Part shown: positions 36,161 through 42,346 of the stretch, piece after piece | How positions within the stretch are numbered: the first letter of the stretch is position 1 | Layout of the letters: each line of letters begins with the position of its first letter | Assembly (NCBI GenBank): GCA_017646625.1 | Contig: JAGCMF010000002.1 | Coordinates: 1-64,000 of the forward strand | Length of the DNA stretch: 64,000 nt | Source of the DNA: Alistipes sp. | Lineage (GTDB): Bacteria > Bacteroidota > Bacteroidia > Bacteroidales > Rikenellaceae | Direction of reading: 5' to 3' | Notes under the pieces: generated by a model | Seen by the model: only the letters and a program-made list of their open reading frames with translations | Database searches by the model: none | What the model was told of the DNA's origin: nothing | Translations under genes and position numbers: made by a program

Positions 36161-37267
36161 CTACTCTGTCACTATGGCACCTATGCGCAGTGTCTGCATG
36201 GGCCTTATGGGGTCATTTGTGATAATGCGTATTCGTGCTGCGAAGGGTTCGTCTCTCCTCTCTATGCTGCGCACGTCGAGGGCTACCACTATCTCGATAC
36301 TCTCCTCGGGTGCTAATGTTGTGCCCGCCATCACTTCGCATCTCACGGCCTCCGATGATGCCTCTGCACGACGTATTATGAGTGGTGTAGCTCCACCATT
36401 TGTCACCACTGTTGAGGCATAACAGACTCCGTTCGACACTTTTACATCCCCAAATTTAATAATATTTTTTGAAATATCCGCCCTCGGAGCTGAAATATCA
36501 TCAATTAAGTCGAAATTGTCTGTCGCCACCACCTGTGTGCTCACTGCGTATTGTGCCTCAATGCCGTTTATGCCTATGCTCAATATGTCGGTCAGTGTTC
36601 CATATATATCGCTGTTGGGGGCTATGGTGTAGCATAGTCGTATGTCAGCGGTGGTGTGTGGCGCCATCTGTCTGGGGTAGTCCACGGTAAGTGCGCCTGA
36701 TGATAGCTTGGGCAATATTGTTATTGATATCTCTTTGTCGCTATTGTTTACGCACTCTATGACACTCTCTGTGCTCTTGCCCTGCTCCACGAAGCCGAAG
36801 GCGTGAAATGTGCTCATCAGTCGCAGTCCGCCACCCATGTCAAAGGGGTATATCTCCTCTATCGACCTTTCGCGTGGCTGTACGTAGCCTGTTATGTGGA
36901 GTGTTGTTAGCCTCTCCGTGTCGGATGTATGTACTATGATGTCCTTATCTATGCGCCCTGGTCTGTTCATCGGGTCGTAGCGCACCTCGAAGCGAAATAT
37001 CTCGCCTGGTGCCACACTCCGACTCTCATATATTGCCGATGTGCATCCACATGTTGTTGATATCTTTGTCACCTCTATGCTGTGCTCTGCGGTGTTCACC
37101 GCCTCGAAGGAGCATGCCACCGAGCCACCATCCTCGGCAATGTCTCCGTAGTCGTGTGTTGTCGTTGTGAAGCGTAGGGCACTTATCCCTGCCTGCTGTG
37201 CCTCTATGTGCTGATGTGTGAGCAGTGCTGTGATGATAAGTATCGCGTATTTATATAGGTGTTTCAT
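36161..37267 (-). CDS. DUF1573-containing exported protein
   Basis: 368-residue exported protein: signal peptide ending near IEAQ (about residue 24), then a DUF1573-type Ig-like domain (TTTHDYGDIAEDGGSVACSF, then TTCGCTSA at about residues 71-78, which is the family's hallmark Cys triad) and one or two further related beta-sandwich repeats. Such proteins are common in Bacteroidota; their role is poorly known. A TACCTTTG promoter box ends only 4 nt before the ATG, so the mRNA may start at the start codon itself (leaderless). First gene of the run leading to nfnAB. Confidence 0.8.
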   Translation of the reverse strand: MKHLYKYAILIITALLTHQHIEAQQAGISALRFTTTTHDYGDIAEDGGSVACSFEAVNTAEHSIEVTKISTTCGCTSAIYESRSVAPGEIFRFEVRYDPMNRPGRIDKDIIVHTSDTERLTTLHITGYVQPRERSIEEIYPFDMGGGLRLMSTFHAFGFVEQGKSTESVIECVNNSDKEISITILPKLSSGALTVDYPRQMAPHTTADIRLCYTIAPNSDIYGTLTDILSIGINGIEAQYAVSTQVVATDNFDLIDDISAPRADISKNIIKFGDVKVSNGVCYASTVVTNGGATPLIIRRAEASSEAVRCEVMAGTTLAPEESIEIVVALDVRSIERRDEPFAARIRIITNDPIRPMQTLRIGAIVTE

Positions 37268-37271
37268 GCTA

Positions 37272-37279
37272 CAAAGGTA
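37272..37279 (-). promoter_or_regulatory. -7 promoter box abutting the DUF1573 start codon (leaderless mRNA candidate)
   Basis: Minus strand reads TACCTTTG, TAGC, then ATG. With the usual spacing of the Bacteroides -7 box, transcription would begin at the A of ATG. The -33 element is not clear. Confidence 0.6.
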
Positions 37280-37338
37280 TCATTTATCCCCGATTTTAGT
37301 GTAAAAGATAATTTTTTTTGAAATTTTTTGCGAAAAAG

Positions 37339-37369
37339 TTTGCAGAATAAAAAAAATGCACTACCTTTG
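37339..37369 (+). promoter_or_regulatory. Bacteroides-type promoter for tRNA-Asn
   Basis: TTTG (37339-37342), 19 nt, TACCTTTG (37362-37369); exact consensus, 34 nt before the tRNA. Confidence 0.9.
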
Positions 37370-37403
37370 CACCGCAATCGAAAAGATAACGGTTCTTTAC
37401 AAT

Positions 37404-37477
37404 GCCTGAATAGCTCAGTTGGTTAGAGCACATGACTGTTAATCATGGGGTCCTAGGTTCAAGTCCTTGTTCAGGCG
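37404..37477 (+). tRNA. tRNA-Asn (anticodon GTT)
   Basis: Cloverleaf: acceptor GCCTGAA with TTCAGGC, D-arm GCTC/GAGC, anticodon stem CATGA/TCATG with loop CTGTTAA (anticodon GTT), T-loop TTCAAGT. The T-stem CTAGG/CCTTG has a T-T mismatch at its second pair. Discriminator G at 37477; CCA is not encoded. Confidence 0.93.
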
Positions 37478-37633
37478 CACAAGTGCATGGGATGCACAAG
37501 AAAGAGGTAGCAAACGATAAGCTGCATGGCGAAGGCCATAGGAGGTGGAGGAAATGCCCAAGTCTCGATAAGCAGTAATTCGCGGTCGAGCTTCGAAAGA
37601 TGACGAGACTCTTAAAAAAAACTTATCGAAAAA

Positions 37634-37664
37634 TTTGCAGATTAAAAAATAATGCTTACCTTTG
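37634..37664 (+). promoter_or_regulatory. Bacteroides-type promoter for tRNA-Val
   Basis: TTTG (37634-37637), 19 nt, TACCTTTG (37657-37664). It shares TTTGCAGA and ATGC..TACCTTTGCA with the tRNA-Asn promoter. Confidence 0.9.
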
Positions 37665-37685
37665 CAGTCCCAAGCCTTAACAAAC

Positions 37686-37760
37686 GGGAGCATAGCTCAG
37701 CTGGTTCAGAGCATCTGCCTTACAAGCAGAGGGTCAGGGGTTCGAATCCCTTTGCTCCCA
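37686..37760 (+). tRNA. tRNA-Val (anticodon TAC)
   Basis: Cloverleaf: acceptor GGGAGCA/TGCTCCC, D-arm GCTC/GAGC, anticodon stem CTGC/GCAG with loop containing TAC, T-arm AGGGG/TTCGAAT/CCCTT. Discriminator A at 37760; CCA not encoded. Its last 21 nt recur at 38054. Confidence 0.94.
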
Positions 37761-37767
37761 CAAGAAT

Positions 37768-37796
37768 AAAGACGACATTTAGTCGTCTTTTTTTTT
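37768..37796 (+). terminator. Terminator after tRNA-Val
   Basis: AAAGACGAC pairs with GTCGTCTTT (9 bp) around ATTTA, followed by six more T. Confidence 0.9.
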
Positions 37797-37825
37797 GACT
37801 ATGGTCATGGGTATAAGATGCAGAG

Positions 37826-37851
37826 CAGACGACAGGTGTCGTCTGTTTTGC
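37826..37851 (+). terminator. Second GACGAC-type terminator-like hairpin
   Basis: CAGACGAC (37826-37833) pairs with GTCGTCTG (37838-37845) around AGGT, followed by TTTTGC. The stem is nearly the same as in the terminators at 37768 and 38090. Confidence 0.7.
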
Positions 37852-38053
37852 TTTTTGTGTTATGGTCGTGTGCAAGCCCCCGCCCATATTACAACAATCA
37901 AAAGCAAGAGGCCTCCTCTGCATCTTGTTCTCCGCAGATTTGTGAGGTGCAAGGCATTACTCACGATATATGGGGTTGAGCCGATATGGTGATTATCTAT
38001 TGCTCGGCTGCGCCTGCGCTTTTTTATGAGGAATCGGCTCTTCGGCTATCGCC

Positions 38054-38075
38054 GTTCGAATCCCTTTGCTTCCAC
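38054..38075 (+). repeat. Duplicate of tRNA-Val 3' end (attachment-site or gene remnant)
   Basis: GTTCGAATCCCTTTGCT then TCCAC matches tRNA-Val 37740-37761 at 21 of 22 bases. The remaining 5' part of a tRNA is missing. A terminator like that of the real tRNA follows 14 nt later. Confidence 0.8.
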
Positions 38076-38089
38076 TAACAAAACAGAAT

Positions 38090-38114
38090 AGACGACTTAT
38101 TAGTCGTCTTTTTT
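38090..38114 (+). terminator. Terminator after tRNA-Val 3' copy
   Basis: AGACGACT (38090-38097) pairs with AGTCGTCT (38102-38109), followed by a run of seven T. It parallels the terminator of the intact tRNA-Val. Confidence 0.85.
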
Positions 38115-38148
38115 GTTTTTATACCTGAAGGCGTAAGGCTGCATAGCC

Positions 38149-38172
38149 GGGACAGCGGGACAGCGGGACAGC
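38149..38172 (+). repeat. Three tandem GGGACAGC units
   Basis: Perfect 8-bp unit repeated three times without spacers, inside the noncoding region. Confidence 0.9.
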
Positions 38173-38189
38173 GAGAGTAGAGACCTGAA

Positions 38190-38215
38190 GACAGAGACAA
38201 CGCATTCCTTTTATG
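38190..38215 (+). repeat. 26-bp direct repeat, copy 1
   Basis: Begins GACAGAGACAACGCATTCC and ends TTTTATG; identical to copy 2 at 38303-38328, 113 nt further on. Confidence 0.9.
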
Positions 38216-38248
38216 ACGTTTTATGCCCTTTGGTACCCGAGAATGACA

Positions 38249-38352
38249 AAGGGCACAAAGGGTCACAAGGGTTACAAGGGGCAAAAAGGTTAGAGACAGA
38301 GAGACAGAGACAACGCATTCCTTTTATGCCCCTTTTGACCCTTTATGCCCTT
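38249..38352. repeat. Imperfect inverted repeat of AAGGG-rich sequence
   Basis: AAGGGCACAAAGGGTCACAA... (38249-38271) is nearly the reverse complement of 38329-38352 (CCCCTTTTGACCCTTTATGC...). The left arm itself consists of short AAGGG(T/C)NACAA-like units. Could fold as a long hairpin. Confidence 0.65.
38303..38328 (+). repeat. 26-bp direct repeat, copy 2
   Basis: Identical to 38190-38215. Both copies are followed by ATG-C/A-CC(C) and T-rich sequence that continues with partial similarity. Confidence 0.9.
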
Positions 38353-38540
38353 AAAGCATATACTCGAATGTAATAACCTATATTACAGCGATTTATCCCA
38401 TCTTTCCGCGAGCTCTCCAAAACCGCGTCTGTAACTGCCTGATAATCAGCAATATGAAAAACTCGCAAAAAGAGCCTTTTCAATATGTTGATAATCAATG
38501 CGTTATATATGGTGTTACGGAAAAACAATCCTCTGAAAAA

Positions 38541-38572
38541 TTTGTTTTTAGGACTTAAGGTATCTAATTTTG
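38541..38572 (+). promoter_or_regulatory. Bacteroides-type promoter for the 38612 lipoprotein gene
   Basis: TTTG (38541-38544), 20 nt, TAATTTTG (38565-38572); ATG follows 39 nt later. Confidence 0.7.
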
Positions 38573-38611
38573 CATCAACAAACAAGCTTAAACCAATTAA
38601 AAGTTTACATT

Positions 38612-39061
38612 ATGAATTATATCCGTCTATTTTTTGTAGCTCTATTTGCCATATCGTTCATCTCATGCGAGCATGCTGACGATGAGCAGATATCGGGTAA
38701 CCCCTATCCCGTGGAGGATTATTACCAGGGAGAACTTGTCAAGAGTGATGATGCTGCCGAATATAGAGACACATGTGTGCAGATATGGCGTGACAAGACC
38801 ACTGATAAGTATGGGCTTGTGATTCATATTAATGGTCTCATGGGTTACGAGTTATTGTTTCTGGAGGGTATAGACTATCGTACCGAGTCCGATGTTCTCT
38901 ATCTTGAGGCGAACAATGTTGAAGGTACAGCAGGTGTTGTAGAAACTGTGACTGTAACATCGTTGCATGGCACCCTTGACCAGCATCGTCTACTAATGAC
39001 CATAACCTTCGAGGATGCAACCTGGGAGTTCGATGGTGTGGGAGTGTCCCATAAAGAGTAA
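38612..39061 (+). CDS. Small lipoprotein of unknown function
   Basis: 149-residue predicted lipoprotein, Cys19 after SFIS. The mature part is strand-rich (YGLVIHINGLMGYELLFLEG, VVETVTVTSLHGTLDQ, HRLLMTITFEDATWEFDGVG), like a small beta-barrel or lipocalin-like fold; no family recognised. Start ATG 38612 chosen because the promoter overlaps the upstream in-frame ATG at 38570. A second lipoprotein follows after 24 nt, probably in the same transcript. Confidence 0.7.
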   Translation: MNYIRLFFVALFAISFISCEHADDEQISGNPYPVEDYYQGELVKSDDAAEYRDTCVQIWRDKTTDKYGLVIHINGLMGYELLFLEGIDYRTESDVLYLEANNVEGTAGVVETVTVTSLHGTLDQHRLLMTITFEDATWEFDGVGVSHKE

Positions 39062-39085
39062 CAAATAAATTAATATTGTAGCATT

Positions 39086-39535
39086 ATGAAAAGGTATCTA
39101 TTTTTAGTTGTAGCGGCATTGTGCATGGCATCATGTGAGGAGGTTAAGGAGGATATCCTTATGGATGTGCCGGAGATTGAGTTTGAGGAGTCGGAGATTA
39201 CTCTCGGAGCAGAGGCTGTTGAGGAGTTTATAATCCCTCTATTGTCTACGGGGGTAGATGAAGTGTCTATTCATCATATGGGTAGCATATATGATAATTG
39301 GGATGTCGACGAGGAGAGTGGTGACCTTACGCCCAAGGAGTCATGGATAGAGATTGTCCGCGTCATCAATGAGTATGATAACCCTACACGTGCGCTTCGC
39401 GTCTGGAAATCTGCAGTTGTTGTGCGCATCAAGGCTAATGACACTGGTCGTGAACGCAAAGCTGTAATCACTGCTCGTAGCTTTACGAAGAGTGATCAGG
39501 TAACACTTATCCAGTCTGCGCAAGCTGAAAATTAG
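39086..39535 (+). CDS. Small lipoprotein with BACON-like C-terminal segment
   Basis: 149-residue predicted lipoprotein, Cys17 after CMAS. The mature part starts with acidic residues (EEVKEDILMDVPEIEFEESE), has WIEIVRV near the middle and ends RKAVITARSFTKSDQVTLIQ, the strand pair seen at the end of BACON-type repeats. The rest is too short for a confident call. Second of two lipoprotein genes, followed by a terminator. Confidence 0.65.
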   Translation: MKRYLFLVVAALCMASCEEVKEDILMDVPEIEFEESEITLGAEAVEEFIIPLLSTGVDEVSIHHMGSIYDNWDVDEESGDLTPKESWIEIVRVINEYDNPTRALRVWKSAVVVRIKANDTGRERKAVITARSFTKSDQVTLIQSAQAEN

Positions 39536-39561
39536 CTCTTGTTATATAGCCTCCCAATTGC

Positions 39562-39599
39562 GAGAGAGTCTCCATTAGATAGTTGATGGAGGCTCTCTC
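39562..39599 (+). terminator. Terminator after lipoprotein pair
   Basis: GAGAGAG and CTCCAT pair with ATGGAG and CTCTCTC (13 bp plus a T-G pair) around a 10-nt loop; the tail is TCTTTATG-like. Confidence 0.75.
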
Positions 39600-40288
39600 T
39601 CTTTATGTGGTCATATTTGTTCAAAAGTTAAATGACGATGATATTTCGTTGGGGTATTTAGATATGAATTTTTTCGTCAAACTAACATATCTTGTTATTC
39701 TGACAGATATCGATGTTGTCAATAAATCTAAATTTTTTTTAAGTTGAGTGCTATAAGCTAAAATAATCATGTTATAGGATAAAATTATATTGTTATGTGT
39801 AAAATAACCCAATAAACGAAAAATTGACCAATATTTCAATAACCATATATATAAAGATAAGAATATCTCCATAATATCTCCCTCCTGGGCGTATGTGGGG
39901 ATATTTTGTCATTTTGATTATAAAATAGCATATTCTGTTAAATAAACTATAATAATCATGGATATGACTAAAAACTTTTATGATGGATAAAATTGCGCTA
40001 AATTTATTGTGTAGGAGGAAAAAAGTCAAAAAGATAATGTATTTAAAAAAAAGATATATTCTCACAAATTAATATTCACCTATTGTTTATATATATTTTT
40101 TAGCATATGTTTGCATTCGAAAAAGAATAGAAAAATCATAATTAAGATTGATAAAGTGTAGCTTTTGAAGGTAAAAAATTGAATGTTGTGGCGGCATGAT
40201 GATGCTCGGATGATAGTGACAGATGATATATGCGGGCACCGAAGGCGCAACAGGGGTTAATGATTAAATAAATTAAAACAATAAGGTT
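39600..40288. other. AT-rich upstream region of the fimbria operon (689 nt)
   Basis: Strikingly AT-rich compared with the rest of the window. Two minus-strand reading frames here code only for Ile/Phe/Tyr/Leu-rich sequence without a ribosome binding site, as expected by chance in AT-rich DNA. One convincing promoter is at 40082-40113, leaving a leader of about 170 nt before the first gene. Short repeats AATAATCATG (near 39764 and 39951) and ATAATATCTCC-like units are present. I see no flanking inverted repeats that would suggest an invertible promoter. Confidence 0.65.
40082..40113 (+). promoter_or_regulatory. Promoter of the fimbria operon
   Basis: ATTG (40082-40085), 20 nt, TATGTTTG (40106-40113). 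Transcription would start near 40117. Confidence 0.65.
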
Positions 40289-40870
40289 ATGAAATTAAAG
40301 TTCTACATCCCATTACTTCTTGGCATCTTGTTCTCGGCAAATGTCAAGGCCCAGGATGTTGCCATCAAGACAAACCTACTATACGACGCTACGGCGACGG
40401 TGAACCTCGGTGTTGAGGTAGGTCTTGCTCCGAAGTGGACACTCGACATCTCGGGAAATATAAATGCTTGGAACGTCAAGGAGGAGGCACGTTGGCGTCA
40501 TTGGCTGGCGCAGCCCGAGGCACGTTATTGGTTCTGTGACCGTTTCTCGCGCCACTTTATTGGCTTCCATGCCATCGGTGGACAGTATAATGTTGGAGGC
40601 ATAGAGAATAATATCAGTTTCCTTGGCTCCGACTTCAGTAATCTATCCGAAAAGCGCTATCAGGGATGGGCTGTGGGTGCTGGTGTAGCATATGGTTATG
40701 CCTTCATCCTCGGTAAGCATTGGAACCTTGAACTTGAGTTGGGCGTAGGTTATGCCTACTTTAACTACGACATCTTCAGCTGCACGGGTTGTGGCAAGAG
40801 GGTAGGTGCGGGTGACCACAACTACTTTGGCCCTACAAAGGCGGCGATAAATTTAGTATATGTATTTTAA
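40289..40870 (+). CDS. DUF3575 outer-membrane protein of fimbria locus
   Basis: 193-residue protein with signal peptide (cut near NVKAQ) and a small beta barrel starting VAIKTNLLYDATATVNLGVE, the conserved DUF3575 opening, with RWRHWLAQPEARYWF and a C-terminal INLVYVF. DUF3575 genes commonly stand at the head of type V fimbria loci in Bacteroidales. Three nt separate it from the DUF3868-OmpA gene. Probably sits in the outer membrane and helps anchor or export fimbriae; the exact role is unknown. Confidence 0.8.
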   Translation: MKLKFYIPLLLGILFSANVKAQDVAIKTNLLYDATATVNLGVEVGLAPKWTLDISGNINAWNVKEEARWRHWLAQPEARYWFCDRFSRHFIGFHAIGGQYNVGGIENNISFLGSDFSNLSEKRYQGWAVGAGVAYGYAFILGKHWNLELELGVGYAYFNYDIFSCTGCGKRVGAGDHNYFGPTKAAINLVYVF

Positions 40871-40873
40871 GTA

Positions 40874-42310
40874 ATGACTACAGCGATGAGACGATTTATA
40901 GTGATATTAGCAGCTCTGTTTGCCGGTGTTGTGGCAGCAGATGCGCAGACGGTGAGTGGTGTGACTGTTGCGGACTACACCATGCAGCGTGCTGGCGAGT
41001 ATGTTGTAGTGGATATGGATATCGACATTAGTGACCTCAAGGTTAAGGGCTCTGATGCTGTGGTGCTGACACCATATATCACCAGCGGCACCAACTCGGT
41101 AGCTCTACAGTCGGTGGGTATATATAGCCGTAACCGCGACTTCTACTACCAGCGTAATGATGATATTAAGCCCCATGGCGAGGATGGCATGGCTTACCGC
41201 AGTGGTAAGGCTCCCGAGGTGGTGGCATACCACACTGTTGTGCCCTATGAGGCATGGATGAATGGCAGTCAGTTGGTCTTCCAGCGCACAGATTGTGGCT
41301 GTGGTAATGCGGTTGTTGCCTCTGAAAGCAGCGTTCTTGTTGATGGCTTTGGTGTTGAGCCATTCAAGCCTACGCCTATATATATCTGCCCAGATGTGGA
41401 GTTTGTTCCTCGCGAGATTAGTGGTAGGGCATATGTAGACTTCCCAGTGAGCAATACAGATATCGACCCCAACTACCGTGGTAATATTAGTGAGATTGCA
41501 AGGATAGTAGCTACGATAGATGCTATGAAGCAGGATGAGGATGTCGCCATCACCTCTATAACAATCACGGGCCATGCCTCACCCGAGAGCCCTTATAGCA
41601 ATAACGAACGTCTTGCGAAGGGTCGTGCCGAGGCGTTGAAGCGCTATGTCGAGTCGCTACACCTCTTCGATGAGGATATCATCACTGCGGACTTCGTGGC
41701 GGAGGATTGGGCAGGCTTGGAGAGTTATGTGGAGACATCTACACTTGCCAACCGCGATGCTATCCTTGAGATTATCCGTTCTACGGATGACCCCGACCAT
41801 AAGGAGTGGCTTATCAAGAGTCGCTATCCTGCGGACTATCGTCACCTCTTGGACAACTGCTACCCAGCATTGCGCCACTCGGACTACACTATACGCTATG
41901 CGCAGCGCCGTAGCAACAATGTTGCCGACATTGAGGATGTCATGAACACTGCGCCACAGCAACTTACGCTTGAGGAGTTCTATCTCCTTGCCCAGCACTA
42001 CGAGTCGGGTAGCGATGAGTTTGTGGAGTTGTGGGAGGTTGCTGTGAGGATGTACCCCCAGGATGAGACTGCCAACTTCAATGCTGCGAATGTGGCTATG
42101 GCTCGTGGTGACTATGATAAGGCCTCGCGCTATCTTGACAAGGCTGGAGATAGCCCCGAGGTGACATACTCGCGTGGCTGCATAGCTCTCGGTGAGGGTG
42201 ACTACGATAAGGCGCTTGCCCTCTTCCGCGAGGCTGATGAGAGAGGTGTTGCCGAGGCGCGAGCTGCAGTAGAGGCAATAGAGTCAAATTGGACTGTACG
42301 AGTAAAATAA
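40874..42310 (+). CDS. DUF3868-OmpA-TPR protein of fimbria locus
   Basis: 478-residue exported protein: signal peptide to about residue 25 (DAQ), a DUF3868-like beta-rich N-domain (about 26-180), an OmpA-like peptidoglycan-binding segment (TITGHASPESPYSNNERLAK, then GRAEALKRYV, about 235-260) and a C-terminal TPR-like region (about 370-470, e.g. NFNAANVAMARGDYDKASRY). This layout is typical of the protein next to DUF3575 in Mfa/Fim operons, tying the fimbrial base to the cell wall. The OmpA part is interrupted by a long insert before the TPRs. Confidence 0.8.
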   Translation: MTTAMRRFIVILAALFAGVVAADAQTVSGVTVADYTMQRAGEYVVVDMDIDISDLKVKGSDAVVLTPYITSGTNSVALQSVGIYSRNRDFYYQRNDDIKPHGEDGMAYRSGKAPEVVAYHTVVPYEAWMNGSQLVFQRTDCGCGNAVVASESSVLVDGFGVEPFKPTPIYICPDVEFVPREISGRAYVDFPVSNTDIDPNYRGNISEIARIVATIDAMKQDEDVAITSITITGHASPESPYSNNERLAKGRAEALKRYVESLHLFDEDIITADFVAEDWAGLESYVETSTLANRDAILEIIRSTDDPDHKEWLIKSRYPADYRHLLDNCYPALRHSDYTIRYAQRRSNNVADIEDVMNTAPQQLTLEEFYLLAQHYESGSDEFVELWEVAVRMYPQDETANFNAANVAMARGDYDKASRYLDKAGDSPEVTYSRGCIALGEGDYDKALALFREADERGVAEARAAVEAIESNWTVRVK

Positions 42311-42346
42311 ATCAATATAATAAAATAACCTAAAACATTGTAAATT

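Larger units (their letters stand above)
37797..38611. other. Noncoding repeat region after tRNA-Val (about 815 nt)
   Basis: No supported gene. Contents in order: a second GACGAC/GTCGTC terminator-like hairpin (37826-37851); a 9-bp inverted repeat GATGCAGAG/CTCTGCATC (37817-37825 with 37916-37924); a copy of the tRNA-Val 3' end (38054-38075) and of its terminator (38090-38114); three GGGACAGC units (38149-38172); a 26-bp direct repeat (38190 and 38303); a long imperfect inverted repeat of AAGGG-rich sequence (38249-38271 with 38329-38352); and the promoter of the next gene (38541-38572). It looks like the remains of an integration or duplication at the tRNA gene. Confidence 0.75.

Noticed and set aside
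37439..37693. Minus-strand reading frame ending NKDLNLGPHD
   Set aside because: It starts within the antisense of tRNA-Asn; this kind of peptide is a known false gene call.
37720..37923. Minus-strand reading frame ending GAKGFEPLTLCL
   Set aside because: It is the antisense translation of tRNA-Val, a common misannotation in many genomes.
38149..38352. CRISPR array
   Set aside because: Only two 26-bp repeats and three 8-bp units, with unequal spacing and no cas genes.
39621..40065. Two minus-strand reading frames rich in Ile, Phe, Tyr and Leu
   Set aside because: They lie in the AT-rich fimbria upstream region, have no ribosome binding site and resemble chance frames.
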